Shown here piece after piece: positions 52,094 to 60,687 of a DNA stretch of 64,000 bases. The notes under the pieces were generated by a model. That model saw only the letters and a program-made list of their open reading frames with translations, was not told where the DNA came from and made no database searches. Source of the stretch: Roseococcus pinisoli (lineage in GTDB: Bacteria; Pseudomonadota; Alphaproteobacteria; Acetobacterales; Acetobacteraceae). Each line of letters starts with the position of its first letter. Position 1 is the first letter of the stretch. The position numbers and the translations under genes are program-made. The stretch is from assembly GCF_018413645.1 (NCBI RefSeq), contig NZ_JAHCDA010000001.1:1426001-1490000 (forward strand). Direction: 5' to 3'.

Positions 52094-54508
52094 CTAGTCC
52101 TCTCCGCCGCTGCGGCGCGCCAGGATCTCCCGTTTGCCGACATGGTTGGCCGGGCTGACGATCCCTTCCTTCTCCATCTGCTCGATGAGCTTGGCGGCGC
52201 GGTTGTAGCCGATGTTCAGGTGGCGCTGGATGAAGCTGGTGCTGGCCTTGCCCTCCCGCGTCACCACGTCCACCGCCTGGTCGAAGAGCGACTTGTCGGC
52301 GTCGGAGGCACCCGCGATGCCGGAGAGGCCGGAATCGCCGTCCTCCTCCACCTCGGTGACCTCTTCCACATAATCCGGCTCGCCCTGCTCGCGCAGCCAG
52401 TTGGTGATCTCCTCGACCTCGCTGTCCTTCACGAAGGGGCCGTGCACGCGGGTCGTGCGGCCGCCGCCGGGCAGGAAGAGCAGGTCGCCCTGGCCCAGCA
52501 GCTGCTCGGCGCCCTGCTCGCCCAGGATGGTGCGGCTGTCGATCTTGGAGGTGACCTGGAAGGAGATGCGCGTCGGGAAGTTGGCCTTGATGGTGCCGGT
52601 GATGACGTCCACCGAGGGGCGCTGCGTCGCCATGATGACGTGGATGCCCGCCGCACGTGCCATCTGGGCCAGGCGCTGCACCGCGGCCTCGATCTCCTTG
52701 CCGGCCACGATCATCAGGTCGGCCATCTCGTCGATGACGACGACGATCATGGGCAGCTTCTGCAGCGAGAGGGACTGGTCCTCGAAGACCGGCTTGTTCG
52801 TCTCGGGGTCGAAGCCGGTCTGCACGCGGCGGGTCAGCATCTCGCCCCGGGCCAGCGCGGCCGAGACCTTCTCGTTGTAGCCGCCGATGTTGCGCACGCC
52901 GATCTGGCTCATGGAGCGGTAGCGGCGCTCCATCTCGCGCACGGTCCATTTCAGCGCGCCGATCGCCTTGGGAGGCTCGGTCACGACCGGCGCCAGCAGA
53001 TGCGGGATGCGGTCATAGACCGAAAGTTCCAGCATCTTGGGGTCGATCATGATGAAGCGGCATTCCGACGGGCTGTGCTTGTAGAGCAGCGAGAGGATCA
53101 TGGTGTTGATCCCCACCGACTTGCCCGAGCCCGTGGTGCCCGCGATCAGCAGGTGCGGCATGCGCGCCAGATCGGCGATGATGGGCGTGCCGCCGATGTC
53201 CTTGCCCAGGATGAGCGGCAGCGTGGCGTTGCTGCGCTGGTACTCGTCCGAGGCAAGCATTTCCCGCAGGTAGACCGTCTCGCGCTTCACGTTGGGCATC
53301 TCGATGCCCATGACGCTGCGCCCGGGCACGGTCGCAATGCGGACGGAGACCACGCTCATGCTGCGCGCGATGTCGTCGGCGAGGCCGATGACGCGGGACG
53401 ACTTGGTGCCGGGCGCGGGCTCCAGCTCGTAGAGGGTGACGACGGGGCCTGGGCGGATCTCGGTGATGGTGCCGTTCACGCCGTAGTCGTTCAGCACCTG
53501 CTCCAGCATCCGGGCATTGGCCTGCAGCGCCTCGGCGGTCGGGCCGCCGGCCACGCGCGGCGGCGTGGGGGCCAGCAGGTCGAGCGAGGGCAGGCGCCAG
53601 CCCTCGACCGGCAGGTCCAGGGAGGGCTGCTCGGTCGTGGGGGGCTTGGGCTTGGCGGGCGTGGCGACGCGCGGCTGGCTGCGCGGGGCGGGGCGCATCT
53701 CGGGCTCGCGCTTCAGCGGCGGGCGCGGGGGCGGCTCGGCCGCGACGCGCTCGGCCTCCTGGAGGACGTCCATGAGGTCGGCGGCCGGCTCGATCCGGCG
53801 CCGGGTCATCAGGTTCTTCGTGCTGCGGCCCATCCAGAGGAAGGGGCGGGCCAGGTGGTGCCGCCGGCTCACGCCGAACTCAGCCGCGTTGCCCACGCCG
53901 CGCGAGGCGACGGCGGCCGAGGCGCGGGCGGCCCGGCGCCACTCGCCGGGTGAGAAGCCCAGGGCGATGTAGATCAGCACCGCGGCGAGGCCCCCGGTGA
54001 CGAGCTGGGTGGTGAGGTGGCCGAGCGGCCCGAAGAGGCTCTCGAGCCCGTTGAGCAGCGCATGGGCGACCAGCGGCCCGGCCGCGCCGCCATCGGCGCC
54101 AGGGGTGAGGGCCAGAACGGCGGCGAGCAGCGGCGTCGACAGCAGCAGCGCTGCGAGCCGCGCCGGCAGCAGGCTCACGCCGCGATGCGTCGCCATGCGC
54201 AGCGCCCAGCCGAGGAGCACGATCCCCGGCAGATAGGCGGCCCAGCCGCAGCCCTGCCACAGCATGTCGGCAACGATGGCGCCGAAGCGCCCCGCGAGGT
54301 TGGTGGCGGGGTTGCTCGTCGCCGTGGAAAGGGAAGGGTCGGCCGGGTTGTAGGTGCCGATGGCCAGCAGCAGCCCGAGCCCCAGGAAGCCGAGCAGCAG
54401 CCCGCCCAGCTCGTTCGAGCGCCGGCGGATCGCCGCCTTGACCGCGGGCGAGGCGAAGCGTCCCAGCCCGACGGCGGGGTGCGAGGGTTCGGCAAGTTCA
54501 CGCGCCAT
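52094..54508 (-). CDS. ftsK: DNA translocase FtsK
   Basis: An 804-residue septal DNA pump that sorts chromosome ends and activates XerCD recombination. Four or so N-terminal membrane helices (LLLGFLGLGLLLAIGTYNPA and others) lie in residues 30-200, then a proline-rich linker (to about 320) and the RecA-like motor. Walker A is GTTGSGKSVG with lysine at 463, Walker B is PMIVVVIDEMADLM, and the C-terminal winged helix (gamma) domain includes STSFIQRHLNIGYNRAAKLI. The linker is short compared with E. coli. Confidence 0.95.
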   Translation of the reverse strand: MARELAEPSHPAVGLGRFASPAVKAAIRRRSNELGGLLLGFLGLGLLLAIGTYNPADPSLSTATSNPATNLAGRFGAIVADMLWQGCGWAAYLPGIVLLGWALRMATHRGVSLLPARLAALLLSTPLLAAVLALTPGADGGAAGPLVAHALLNGLESLFGPLGHLTTQLVTGGLAAVLIYIALGFSPGEWRRAARASAAVASRGVGNAAEFGVSRRHHLARPFLWMGRSTKNLMTRRRIEPAADLMDVLQEAERVAAEPPPRPPLKREPEMRPAPRSQPRVATPAKPKPPTTEQPSLDLPVEGWRLPSLDLLAPTPPRVAGGPTAEALQANARMLEQVLNDYGVNGTITEIRPGPVVTLYELEPAPGTKSSRVIGLADDIARSMSVVSVRIATVPGRSVMGIEMPNVKRETVYLREMLASDEYQRSNATLPLILGKDIGGTPIIADLARMPHLLIAGTTGSGKSVGINTMILSLLYKHSPSECRFIMIDPKMLELSVYDRIPHLLAPVVTEPPKAIGALKWTVREMERRYRSMSQIGVRNIGGYNEKVSAALARGEMLTRRVQTGFDPETNKPVFEDQSLSLQKLPMIVVVIDEMADLMIVAGKEIEAAVQRLAQMARAAGIHVIMATQRPSVDVITGTIKANFPTRISFQVTSKIDSRTILGEQGAEQLLGQGDLLFLPGGGRTTRVHGPFVKDSEVEEITNWLREQGEPDYVEEVTEVEEDGDSGLSGIAGASDADKSLFDQAVDVVTREGKASTSFIQRHLNIGYNRAAKLIEQMEKEGIVSPANHVGKREILARRSGGED

Positions 54509-54644
54509 GTCGGCCAGACCTCAGGGGGGAGGGAGAGCAGCCGGGGGGAATGAGAGAGTACCAGGGGGACGGCCGTTTCGCTACGGTCTGCCGCAATGGC
54601 GCAACCCCCGTTGGGCCCGGGAGCCCCGCGTGGCACAGGGAAGC

Positions 54645-55793
54645 ATGGAACTCGACTTCACGTCGCTGCTCGCTGCGACCGGGTTTTCCGCGGCAGTGCT
54701 TTCGGTCGTCCTCATCGCCGCCTGGCGGATGTCGCGCATCGACCGCTTCCTGCTGACCTGCGCCATGGGCGCGGTGCTGATCGCCGTCGGGGTGGGGTTT
54801 TCGGCCCTCTACATCGCCTCGGCCGCCCCGCCGCTCGGGGCGATGGCCTTCGCCCTCATGCTCGTGGGCCTGGCCACGCTCTACGGCACCGCGCGGCAGT
54901 TCAGCGCCGGCGCGTCACCGGCGTGGGCCGTCGCCCTCGCCAGCCTGCTGTCCCTGGCGGTGACGGTGCCGCCCATCCTCCTCGGCCTCACCGGGGTCGG
55001 CTTTGTCCTGGGCTACGGCGCCTCGGCCGCGCTGCTGCTCATGACCGCCTACCATTACTGGCGCGCGCGGCGGGAGGCGCCGGGCATCATCGTCTCGATC
55101 GCGGGGCTCTACCTGCTGGTCGGGCTGTCCTTTCTGCCCCGGGCCGCGCTCGTTCTCCTGGAATGGGAGGCGGTGATTCCCGGCCAGCCGAGCAACTGGG
55201 CGGAGAACCTCTCTCTCATCCTCGTCGTGGCCGCGATCCCGGGGATCGGCGCCATGACCATGTCGCTGAGCCAGATCCGGCTGGTCCGGACCCATCGGCT
55301 GGAGGCGCTGACCGACCCGCTCACCGGCCTCATGAACCGGCGCGCGCTGTTCGAGGCGGAGGGGGGCGGGGCGGTGGCCGTGACGCTGTTCGACATCGAC
55401 CGCTTCAAGGCCATCAACGACACCCATGGCCATGCCAGGGGCGACCGCGTCCTGCTGCTCTTCGCGGCGGCGCTGCGGGAATGCCGGGACGGGGACGACC
55501 TGGCGGCGCGGATCGGCGGCGAGGAATTCGCCCTGATCCATCCCCTGTCTTCTCCCCGGGCCACGCCGGAGGCGGCGCTGCGGCGGGCGGAGGCGGTGCG
55601 CGCCCGCTTCGCCGTGCTGGCCCGCGAGAAGGAGGGAATGGCCTGCACCGCCAGCGCGGGCCTCGTCATCGGCGACGGCACGGCGGGCCTGGAGGCCTTG
55701 CTGGCGGAGGCGGACCGGGCGCTCTACGCGGCGAAGCGCCAGGGGCGGGACCGGCTGGTCCTCGCCCAGGCGCCGCCGACGCTGGCCTGCTGA
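54645..55793 (+). CDS. Membrane diguanylate cyclase (GGDEF)
   Basis: A 382-residue protein with about seven or eight N-terminal membrane helices (residues 5-205, an MHYT/7TM-like sensor with no named domain I can give) and a C-terminal GGDEF domain. The catalytic motif is GGEEF at 291-295, preceded by DIDRFKAINDTHGHARGDRV. The inhibitory RxxD site expected just before it reads DGDD, so the product inhibition site is lost. It should make c-di-GMP. It lies divergent from ftsK by 136 bases. Confidence 0.87.
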   Translation: MELDFTSLLAATGFSAAVLSVVLIAAWRMSRIDRFLLTCAMGAVLIAVGVGFSALYIASAAPPLGAMAFALMLVGLATLYGTARQFSAGASPAWAVALASLLSLAVTVPPILLGLTGVGFVLGYGASAALLLMTAYHYWRARREAPGIIVSIAGLYLLVGLSFLPRAALVLLEWEAVIPGQPSNWAENLSLILVVAAIPGIGAMTMSLSQIRLVRTHRLEALTDPLTGLMNRRALFEAEGGGAVAVTLFDIDRFKAINDTHGHARGDRVLLLFAAALRECRDGDDLAARIGGEEFALIHPLSSPRATPEAALRRAEAVRARFAVLAREKEGMACTASAGLVIGDGTAGLEALLAEADRALYAAKRQGRDRLVLAQAPPTLAC

Positions 55794-55797
55794 GGCC

Positions 55798-56760
55798 TCA
55801 GAGGCCTTCGAAGAGCTCGGTCGAGAGGTAGCGCTCGGCGAAGGAGGCGGCGATGCCGACGATCAGCTTGCCCTCCATCCCCGGCTGCCGCGCGATCCGC
55901 ATCATCGCCGCGATGACCGCGCCGGTGGAGATGCCGACGGGCACGCCGTCCAGCCGGGCCACGGCCCGGGCGGCGGCGAAGGATTCACGCTCCGGCACGC
56001 GCTCGACGCCGTCGAGCAGGGAGAGCTCGAGCACGGTGGGGCAGAAGCCCGCGCCGATGCCCTGGATGAGGTGCGGCCCCGGCTCGTCGCCGTTCAGGAC
56101 GGCCGATTCGGCCGGCTCCACGCCGACGACCTTCAGCCCCGGCTTACGCGGCTTCAGCGCGCGGGCAATGCCGGTGACGGTGCCGCCGGTGCCGACGCCG
56201 CCCACCACCACATCCACCTCGCCCGCCGTGTCCCGCCAGATCTCCTCGGCGGTGGTGCGGGCGTGGATGTCCGGATTGGCCGGATTGTCGAACTGGCGGG
56301 CGATCCAGGCGCCGGGCGTCGCGGCGCGGATCTCGTCGGCGCGGGCGATGGCGGCGGCCATGCCCTTCTTGCCGGGGGTCAGCTCCAGCTCGGCGCCGAG
56401 CAGCTTCAACATCTTGCGGCGCTCGAGCGAGGCGGCGTCGGGCATGACCACGATCAGCCGGTAGCCCTTGGCGGCGGCGACGAGCGCCAGCGCGATGCCG
56501 GTATTGCCCGAGGTCGGTTCGATGATGGTGGAGCGCCCGGGCGCGATGATGCCCTCGGCCTCCGCGGCCTCGACCATGGCGAGGCCGATGCGGTCCTTCA
56601 CCGAGCCGCCGGGGTTGAAGAACTCCAGCTTCAGGGCGATTCGGGCGGGCAGCCGCTCCTCGGCGATGAGGCGGGGCAGCAGCACCGTCGGCGTGCCGCC
56701 GATGGTGGAGAGAATGCTGGTGTGCAGGCCCTGGCCTGGCTGGGGCGATTCGGCGTCCAT
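55798..56760 (-). CDS. cysK: Cysteine synthase A (O-acetylserine sulfhydrylase)
   Basis: A 320-residue PLP enzyme making cysteine from O-acetylserine and sulfide. The PLP lysine is K55 in NPGGSVKDRIGLAMV. TSGNTGIALALVAAAKGY binds the substrate carboxylate and GGVGTGGTVTGIARALK the phosphate. I prefer ATG 56760: the best promoter ends only about six bases before it. A TTG at 56787 adds nine residues but would lie across the -10 element. The stop leaves four bases to the GGDEF gene (convergent). A divergent Rrf2 gene probably controls it. Confidence 0.92.
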   Translation of the reverse strand: MDAESPQPGQGLHTSILSTIGGTPTVLLPRLIAEERLPARIALKLEFFNPGGSVKDRIGLAMVEAAEAEGIIAPGRSTIIEPTSGNTGIALALVAAAKGYRLIVVMPDAASLERRKMLKLLGAELELTPGKKGMAAAIARADEIRAATPGAWIARQFDNPANPDIHARTTAEEIWRDTAGEVDVVVGGVGTGGTVTGIARALKPRKPGLKVVGVEPAESAVLNGDEPGPHLIQGIGAGFCPTVLELSLLDGVERVPERESFAAARAVARLDGVPVGISTGAVIAAMMRIARQPGMEGKLIVGIAASFAERYLSTELFEGL

Positions 56761-56768
56761 ACCTCCGG

Positions 56769-56808
56769 ATATCACGGATATTGGCAAAGCTTGCCAAGTG
56801 CGACTTGG
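56769..56808 (-). promoter_or_regulatory. cysK promoter with paired palindromic operators
   Basis: Read leftward: -35 TTGGCA (56797-56792), 17 bases, -10 TGATAT (56774-56769). Two perfect inverted repeats overlap it: TTGGCAA-AGC-TTGCCAA (56781-56797) and CCAAGT-GCG-ACTTGG (56794-56808). The start codon at 56760 is only about eight bases past the -10, so the transcript would have almost no leader. The repeats are well placed to bind the adjacent Rrf2 protein. Confidence 0.8.
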
Positions 56809-56863
56809 AATTTCTTGCCGGATGGGCCAATTTTCACGTCAACGAACCGGAGATTTGCCCATC

Positions 56864-57310
56864 ATGCTGCTGCGGCGGGACCGCGCGCTTCTCGCGCTCG
56901 ACATTGCGCTCGACATCGCTTTCCACGCCGGCCGAGGCGGCGAGGTGACGGGCGCGGCCGAGATCGCGGAGCGGCTGAATGCCGCGCGCCGCGGGATCGA
57001 GCCGCTGCTGCAGGCCCTGGTGCGCTCCGGGCTGCTGGACAGCGTGCGCGGGCCGCGCGGCGGCTACCGCATGGCGCGCGCCCCCCGGGAGATCAAGCTC
57101 GCCGAGCTCATCGCCTCCGTCACCGACGAGGAGGTCGCCGACGCGCCCCCCGGCAAGCTGGCGGAAATCGTGACGGCGCCGCTCTGGGCCGAGCTCGATG
57201 CCGAGCTGGAGAAGAAGCTGCAGGCCCTGACGCTCGAGGACCTGCTGAAGCGCGCGGCCGCCGCCGGGCTGCGTCGCCCGGTGACGGAGCCGCTGCACTT
57301 CGTCATCTGA
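56864..57310 (+). CDS. Rrf2-family transcriptional regulator, cysteine-free
   Basis: A 148-residue regulator with the Rrf2 fold: LLALDIALDIAFHAGRGGEV, a winged helix-turn-helix with TGAAEIAERLNAARRGIEPL and LQALVRSGLLDSVRGPRGGY, and MARAPREIKLAELIASVTDE. No cysteine is in the protein, so it cannot hold an Fe-S cluster like IscR or NsrR; CymR of Bacillus, which controls cysteine genes, is a good parallel. It diverges from cysK with a double palindrome between them. GGAG lies 11 bases before the ATG. Confidence 0.87.
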   Translation: MLLRRDRALLALDIALDIAFHAGRGGEVTGAAEIAERLNAARRGIEPLLQALVRSGLLDSVRGPRGGYRMARAPREIKLAELIASVTDEEVADAPPGKLAEIVTAPLWAELDAELEKKLQALTLEDLLKRAAAAGLRRPVTEPLHFVI

Positions 57311-57369
57311 GGCGGATGCCCGGATGGGTTGCGGCCCCATGATCCGGCCGGCATCCGGGCCCGGCTGAC

Positions 57370-57933
57370 ATGCCGAAGATCACCGAATCGGCGCTGCACC
57401 AGGCGGCGCTCGCCCATCTCGCGCGCTTCGCCTCCACCGAGGCGGGGCTGCGGCGCGTGCTGGGCAACCGCATCCGGCGCTGGGCGCGGGAGGCCGAGGA
57501 GGCGGGGCAGGACACCGAGGCAGTGGCCGCCGAGACCGCCGAAGCCATGGCGCGCGCCGCGGCGATCGCGGCGCGGCTGGCGCAGGCCGGGGCGGTGGAC
57601 GATGCCGGCTTCGCGCGGGCCAGGGCGCGGCGGTTGATGGGCGGCGGGCGCTCGGCGCGGGCGACGCTGGCGCATCTGGCGGCCAAGGGCGTGGATGGCG
57701 AGACCGCCCGCGCCGCCATGGACCAGGAGGATGTGCCGGACGAGCTGACCGCCGCCGTCGTCCTCTGCCGTAAGCGCCGGATCGGCCCCTTCGGACCGCC
57801 GGAGCCCGAGGCGGAGACCCGGCGGAAATGGCTGGGGACGCTGGCGCGGGCCGGCTTCGCGGGCGATGTCGCGCATCGCGCGCTGCGGCTGCCCCGCGAG
57901 GCGGCCGAGGAGCTGCTGGCGGCGCGGCCATGA
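57370..57933 (+). CDS. recX: Regulatory protein RecX
   Basis: A 187-residue all-helical protein that limits RecA filament growth. Three RecX motifs are visible: ALAHLARFASTEAGLRRVL, a middle DDAGFARARARRLMGGGRSA and the end ARATLAHLAAKGVDGETARA. The composition is very alanine/arginine rich, as usual for this family in high-GC bacteria. No recA is near. Its stop overlaps the next start (ATGA). A 60-base gap separates it from the Rrf2 gene. Confidence 0.82.
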   Translation: MPKITESALHQAALAHLARFASTEAGLRRVLGNRIRRWAREAEEAGQDTEAVAAETAEAMARAAAIAARLAQAGAVDDAGFARARARRLMGGGRSARATLAHLAAKGVDGETARAAMDQEDVPDELTAAVVLCRKRRIGPFGPPEPEAETRRKWLGTLARAGFAGDVAHRALRLPREAAEELLAARP

Positions 57934-58631
57934 GCCCCGGACGGGTCGTCTTCACGCGCCAGGGCGTCTGGCGGGGCGTCCGCGTGGCGCTGCCGCTGAT
58001 GCCGGCCATGATCCCCTTCGGCCTCGTCATCGGCGTGATGTCCGAGGCGAAGGGCCTCTCCTTCCTCGAGACGGTCCTCATGTCGGCCATGGTCTTCGCA
58101 GGGACGAGCCAGCTGGTGGCCCTGCAGATCTGGTCCGACCCGGCGCCCATCTTCGCGGCGACGCTGGCCTGCCTCGTGATCAACCTGCGCCTCGCGCCGA
58201 TGGGCGCGGCGTTGGCTCCCTGGCTGGACCGGCTGCGGGGCTGGCGGCTCTGGGGAACGCTGGCGACGCTGGTGGACAATACCTTCGCCATCTCCATCGC
58301 GGACCAGCGGGCCGGCGGCAAGGATGCGGGGCTGCTGCTGGGCCTGGGGCTGACCTTCTGGTTCTTCTGGGTCGTCGTCTCGGCGCTGGGCCACGCCTTC
58401 TCGGGGTTGGTCGCGCTGCCGCCCGGCCATCCGATCTTCTTCGCGAGCCTCGCCACCCTCATCGCGCTGATGGTCCCGCTCTGGCGCGGCAGGCTGGAGA
58501 TCCTGCCCTGGGGCGTCGCCGCCGTGGCGGCGCTCGCGGTCTCGCAGGGGCTCGGCCTCGGCCAACCCTGGCCGGTCCTGGCGGGGGCCATCCTCGGCGG
58601 TGCGGCCGGCGCCTGGCGCGACCTCCGCTGA
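57930..58631 (+). CDS. azlC: AzlC-family branched-chain amino acid permease component
   Basis: A 233-residue membrane protein with about five to six helices. ALPLMPAMIPFGLVIGVMSE, then SFLETVLMSAMVFAGTSQLV and ACLVINLRLAPMGAALAPWL are the AzlC signatures. AzlC normally works with the small AzlD helix protein encoded right after it to export branched-chain amino acids or analogues such as azaleucine. No AzlD-like frame follows; the next gene is convergent after 16 bases. Translation is coupled to recX by ATGA. Confidence 0.86.
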   Translation: MSPGRVVFTRQGVWRGVRVALPLMPAMIPFGLVIGVMSEAKGLSFLETVLMSAMVFAGTSQLVALQIWSDPAPIFAATLACLVINLRLAPMGAALAPWLDRLRGWRLWGTLATLVDNTFAISIADQRAGGKDAGLLLGLGLTFWFFWVVVSALGHAFSGLVALPPGHPIFFASLATLIALMVPLWRGRLEILPWGVAAVAALAVSQGLGLGQPWPVLAGAILGGAAGAWRDLR

Positions 58632-58647
58632 GGGTGAGGCGCGCGGC

Positions 58648-60687
58648 TCAGCCGCCCTTCGGAAGCTCGATCGACAGCCAGCCGCCTTCGTCCATCCGCG
58701 CGACATCGCCGGCGAGGAGCAGGACGGTGGTCGTCGCCGATTCGATGATGGCCGGGCCGGCCACCTTCTGACCCGTGCCGAGCTCGTCGAAGGCATGGAC
58801 CGGCAGCTCGGCCCAGCCGGTTTCCAGCAGCGTCCGCCGCGTGCCGATCGGGTCGGCGGGGCGCGGGGCCCCCGCGGGCAGCAGGGGCAGGGCGGGCAGC
58901 AGGCCCGAGGCGGCCGCGCGCGCCGTCACCAGCACCACCTCCTCCTCCGGCAGGTCATAGGTGAAGAGGGCGCGGTGGCGCGCGTGGAAGGCTTCGCGCA
59001 GACCGGCACGGTCGGGCGTCACGCCGTCGAGGTTCACGGTGATCTCGAAGACCTGCTCGCCGTAGCGCAGGTCGGCGGCGCGATGGGCCACGACCTCGCC
59101 CTGGAACCATTGGGCGAGCTGAGTACGGGCCTCGCCCTCCAGCCCGTCGAAAAGCGCGGCCAGGGTGGCGTCCCCGGGCATGGCCTCGGCGCTGACGACG
59201 CTGCGGGCGATCTCGTGCCGAAGCTCGGTCTGGAGCATGCCCCAGGCCGAAAGGCCGGCGGCGAAGAGCGGCACGGCGATCCGCGCCATGCCGAGGTCGC
59301 GCGCCACGGCGCTGGCATGCAGCCCGGCCGCGCCGCCGAAGGCGAGAAGGGTGGCGCCCCGCGGATCGACGCCCCGGCGCACCGTCGCGACGCGCACGCC
59401 ATCGGCAATGCGCGCATTGACCAGGCGGTAAATGCCGAGCGCCGTGGCCTCCGCATCGATGCCCAGGCGTGCCGCGAGGGTCGCGATGGCGCGCTCGGCG
59501 GCCGCCGTGTCCAGTAACCGCGCGCCGCCGAGGAAGCGCGCGGCATCGAGATAGCCGAGCGCGAGGTTCGCGTCGGTCACGGTCGGCTCGGTGCCGCCAT
59601 TGCCGTAGCAGGCGGGGCCGGGGCGTGCGCCGGCCGATTGCGGGCCGACTTCCAGCGTGCCGCCGCTGCCCAGATGCGCGATGGAACCGCCGCCGGCGCC
59701 CAGCGTGATGATGTCCAGGCTGTCCAGCGCGATGCGCTCGCCGCCCACCTCGCGGCCGCGGCCCAGCGTCGCCGCGCCATCCTGGATGAGGGCGATGTCA
59801 GTGGAGGTGCCGCCCATGTCGAGCGTCACGAGCTGCTCGCCCAGGCCGCGCCGCGACAGCGCCAGCGCCGCCGCCACGCCGCCGGCCGGGCCGGAAAGCG
59901 CGGTGCCGACGGCCAGCCGCGCCGCCTCGGCGATGGGGGCCATGCCGCCATGCGAGAGGATGACGAATACGGGCTGCGCATAGCCCGCCTCGCGCAGCCG
60001 GGCCTCGAGCCGCGTCAGGTAGCGCGAGACGACGGGGCCGACATAGGCGTTCACCGCCGTCGTGGAGAAGCGCTCGAACTCCTTGATCTGCGGCAGCACG
60101 TCAGCCGAGCAGGTGACGAAGACGCCGGGCAGCGCGGCGCGCACCGCCTCGGCCGCCGCGTGCTCGTGCTTCGGCGCGGCCCAGGAATGGAGGAAGCAGA
60201 TGGCGACCGATTCCACCTGCTGGGCGCGCAGCGTCGCGATCGCGGCGTCGAGGCTCGCGGCATCGAGCGGGATCTCCACGCCGCCATCGGGGCGCAGGCG
60301 CTCGCGCACGGGCAGGCGCAGCTGGCGCGGCACCAGCGCGGCGGGCTGCGGCAGGCGCAGGTCGTAGCGCGCGGGCTTCAGACCCTCGCGCATAGCGGTG
60401 ACGTCGCGATGGCCCTCGGTGGTGAGCATCGCCGTCCGAGCGCCGCGCCGCTCCAGTAGCGCGTTGGTCGCGACGGTGGTGCCATGGACGATGCGGGTCG
60501 TCGTCTCCAGCAACTCGGAGAGGGTCAGGCCGATGGCGGTGGCGAGATTGACCAGGCCCTGGAGGACGCCCTCGCTCTGGTCGTGCGGGGTGCTGGCGGC
60601 CTTGGCCAGGTATTCGCGCCCCTCCGCATCCACGCCGACCACGTCGGTGAAGGTGCCGCCGACATCGATGCCGATGGTGTAGCGCAT
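58648..60687 (-). CDS. hyuA: N-methylhydantoinase/oxoprolinase subunit A
   Basis: A 679-residue ATP-dependent hydantoinase A. The N-terminal nucleotide site is IGIDVGGTFTDVVGVDAEG at 4-22, followed by VHGTTVATNALLERRGART (about 68-86) and the phosphate-2 loop LVTLDMGGTSTDIALIQDG near 285. It opens cyclic amides such as hydantoin or 5-oxoproline with its B partner. Its start lies on the last base of hyuB, and the pair is one transcript. Substrate is unknown. Confidence 0.92.
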   Translation of the reverse strand: MRYTIGIDVGGTFTDVVGVDAEGREYLAKAASTPHDQSEGVLQGLVNLATAIGLTLSELLETTTRIVHGTTVATNALLERRGARTAMLTTEGHRDVTAMREGLKPARYDLRLPQPAALVPRQLRLPVRERLRPDGGVEIPLDAASLDAAIATLRAQQVESVAICFLHSWAAPKHEHAAAEAVRAALPGVFVTCSADVLPQIKEFERFSTTAVNAYVGPVVSRYLTRLEARLREAGYAQPVFVILSHGGMAPIAEAARLAVGTALSGPAGGVAAALALSRRGLGEQLVTLDMGGTSTDIALIQDGAATLGRGREVGGERIALDSLDIITLGAGGGSIAHLGSGGTLEVGPQSAGARPGPACYGNGGTEPTVTDANLALGYLDAARFLGGARLLDTAAAERAIATLAARLGIDAEATALGIYRLVNARIADGVRVATVRRGVDPRGATLLAFGGAAGLHASAVARDLGMARIAVPLFAAGLSAWGMLQTELRHEIARSVVSAEAMPGDATLAALFDGLEGEARTQLAQWFQGEVVAHRAADLRYGEQVFEITVNLDGVTPDRAGLREAFHARHRALFTYDLPEEEVVLVTARAAASGLLPALPLLPAGAPRPADPIGTRRTLLETGWAELPVHAFDELGTGQKVAGPAIIESATTTVLLLAGDVARMDEGGWLSIELPKGG

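Noticed and set aside
51836-53953. A plus-strand frame of 705 codons over ftsK
   Set aside because: Antisense to ftsK; no conserved domain, and ftsK has complete Walker and gamma motifs.
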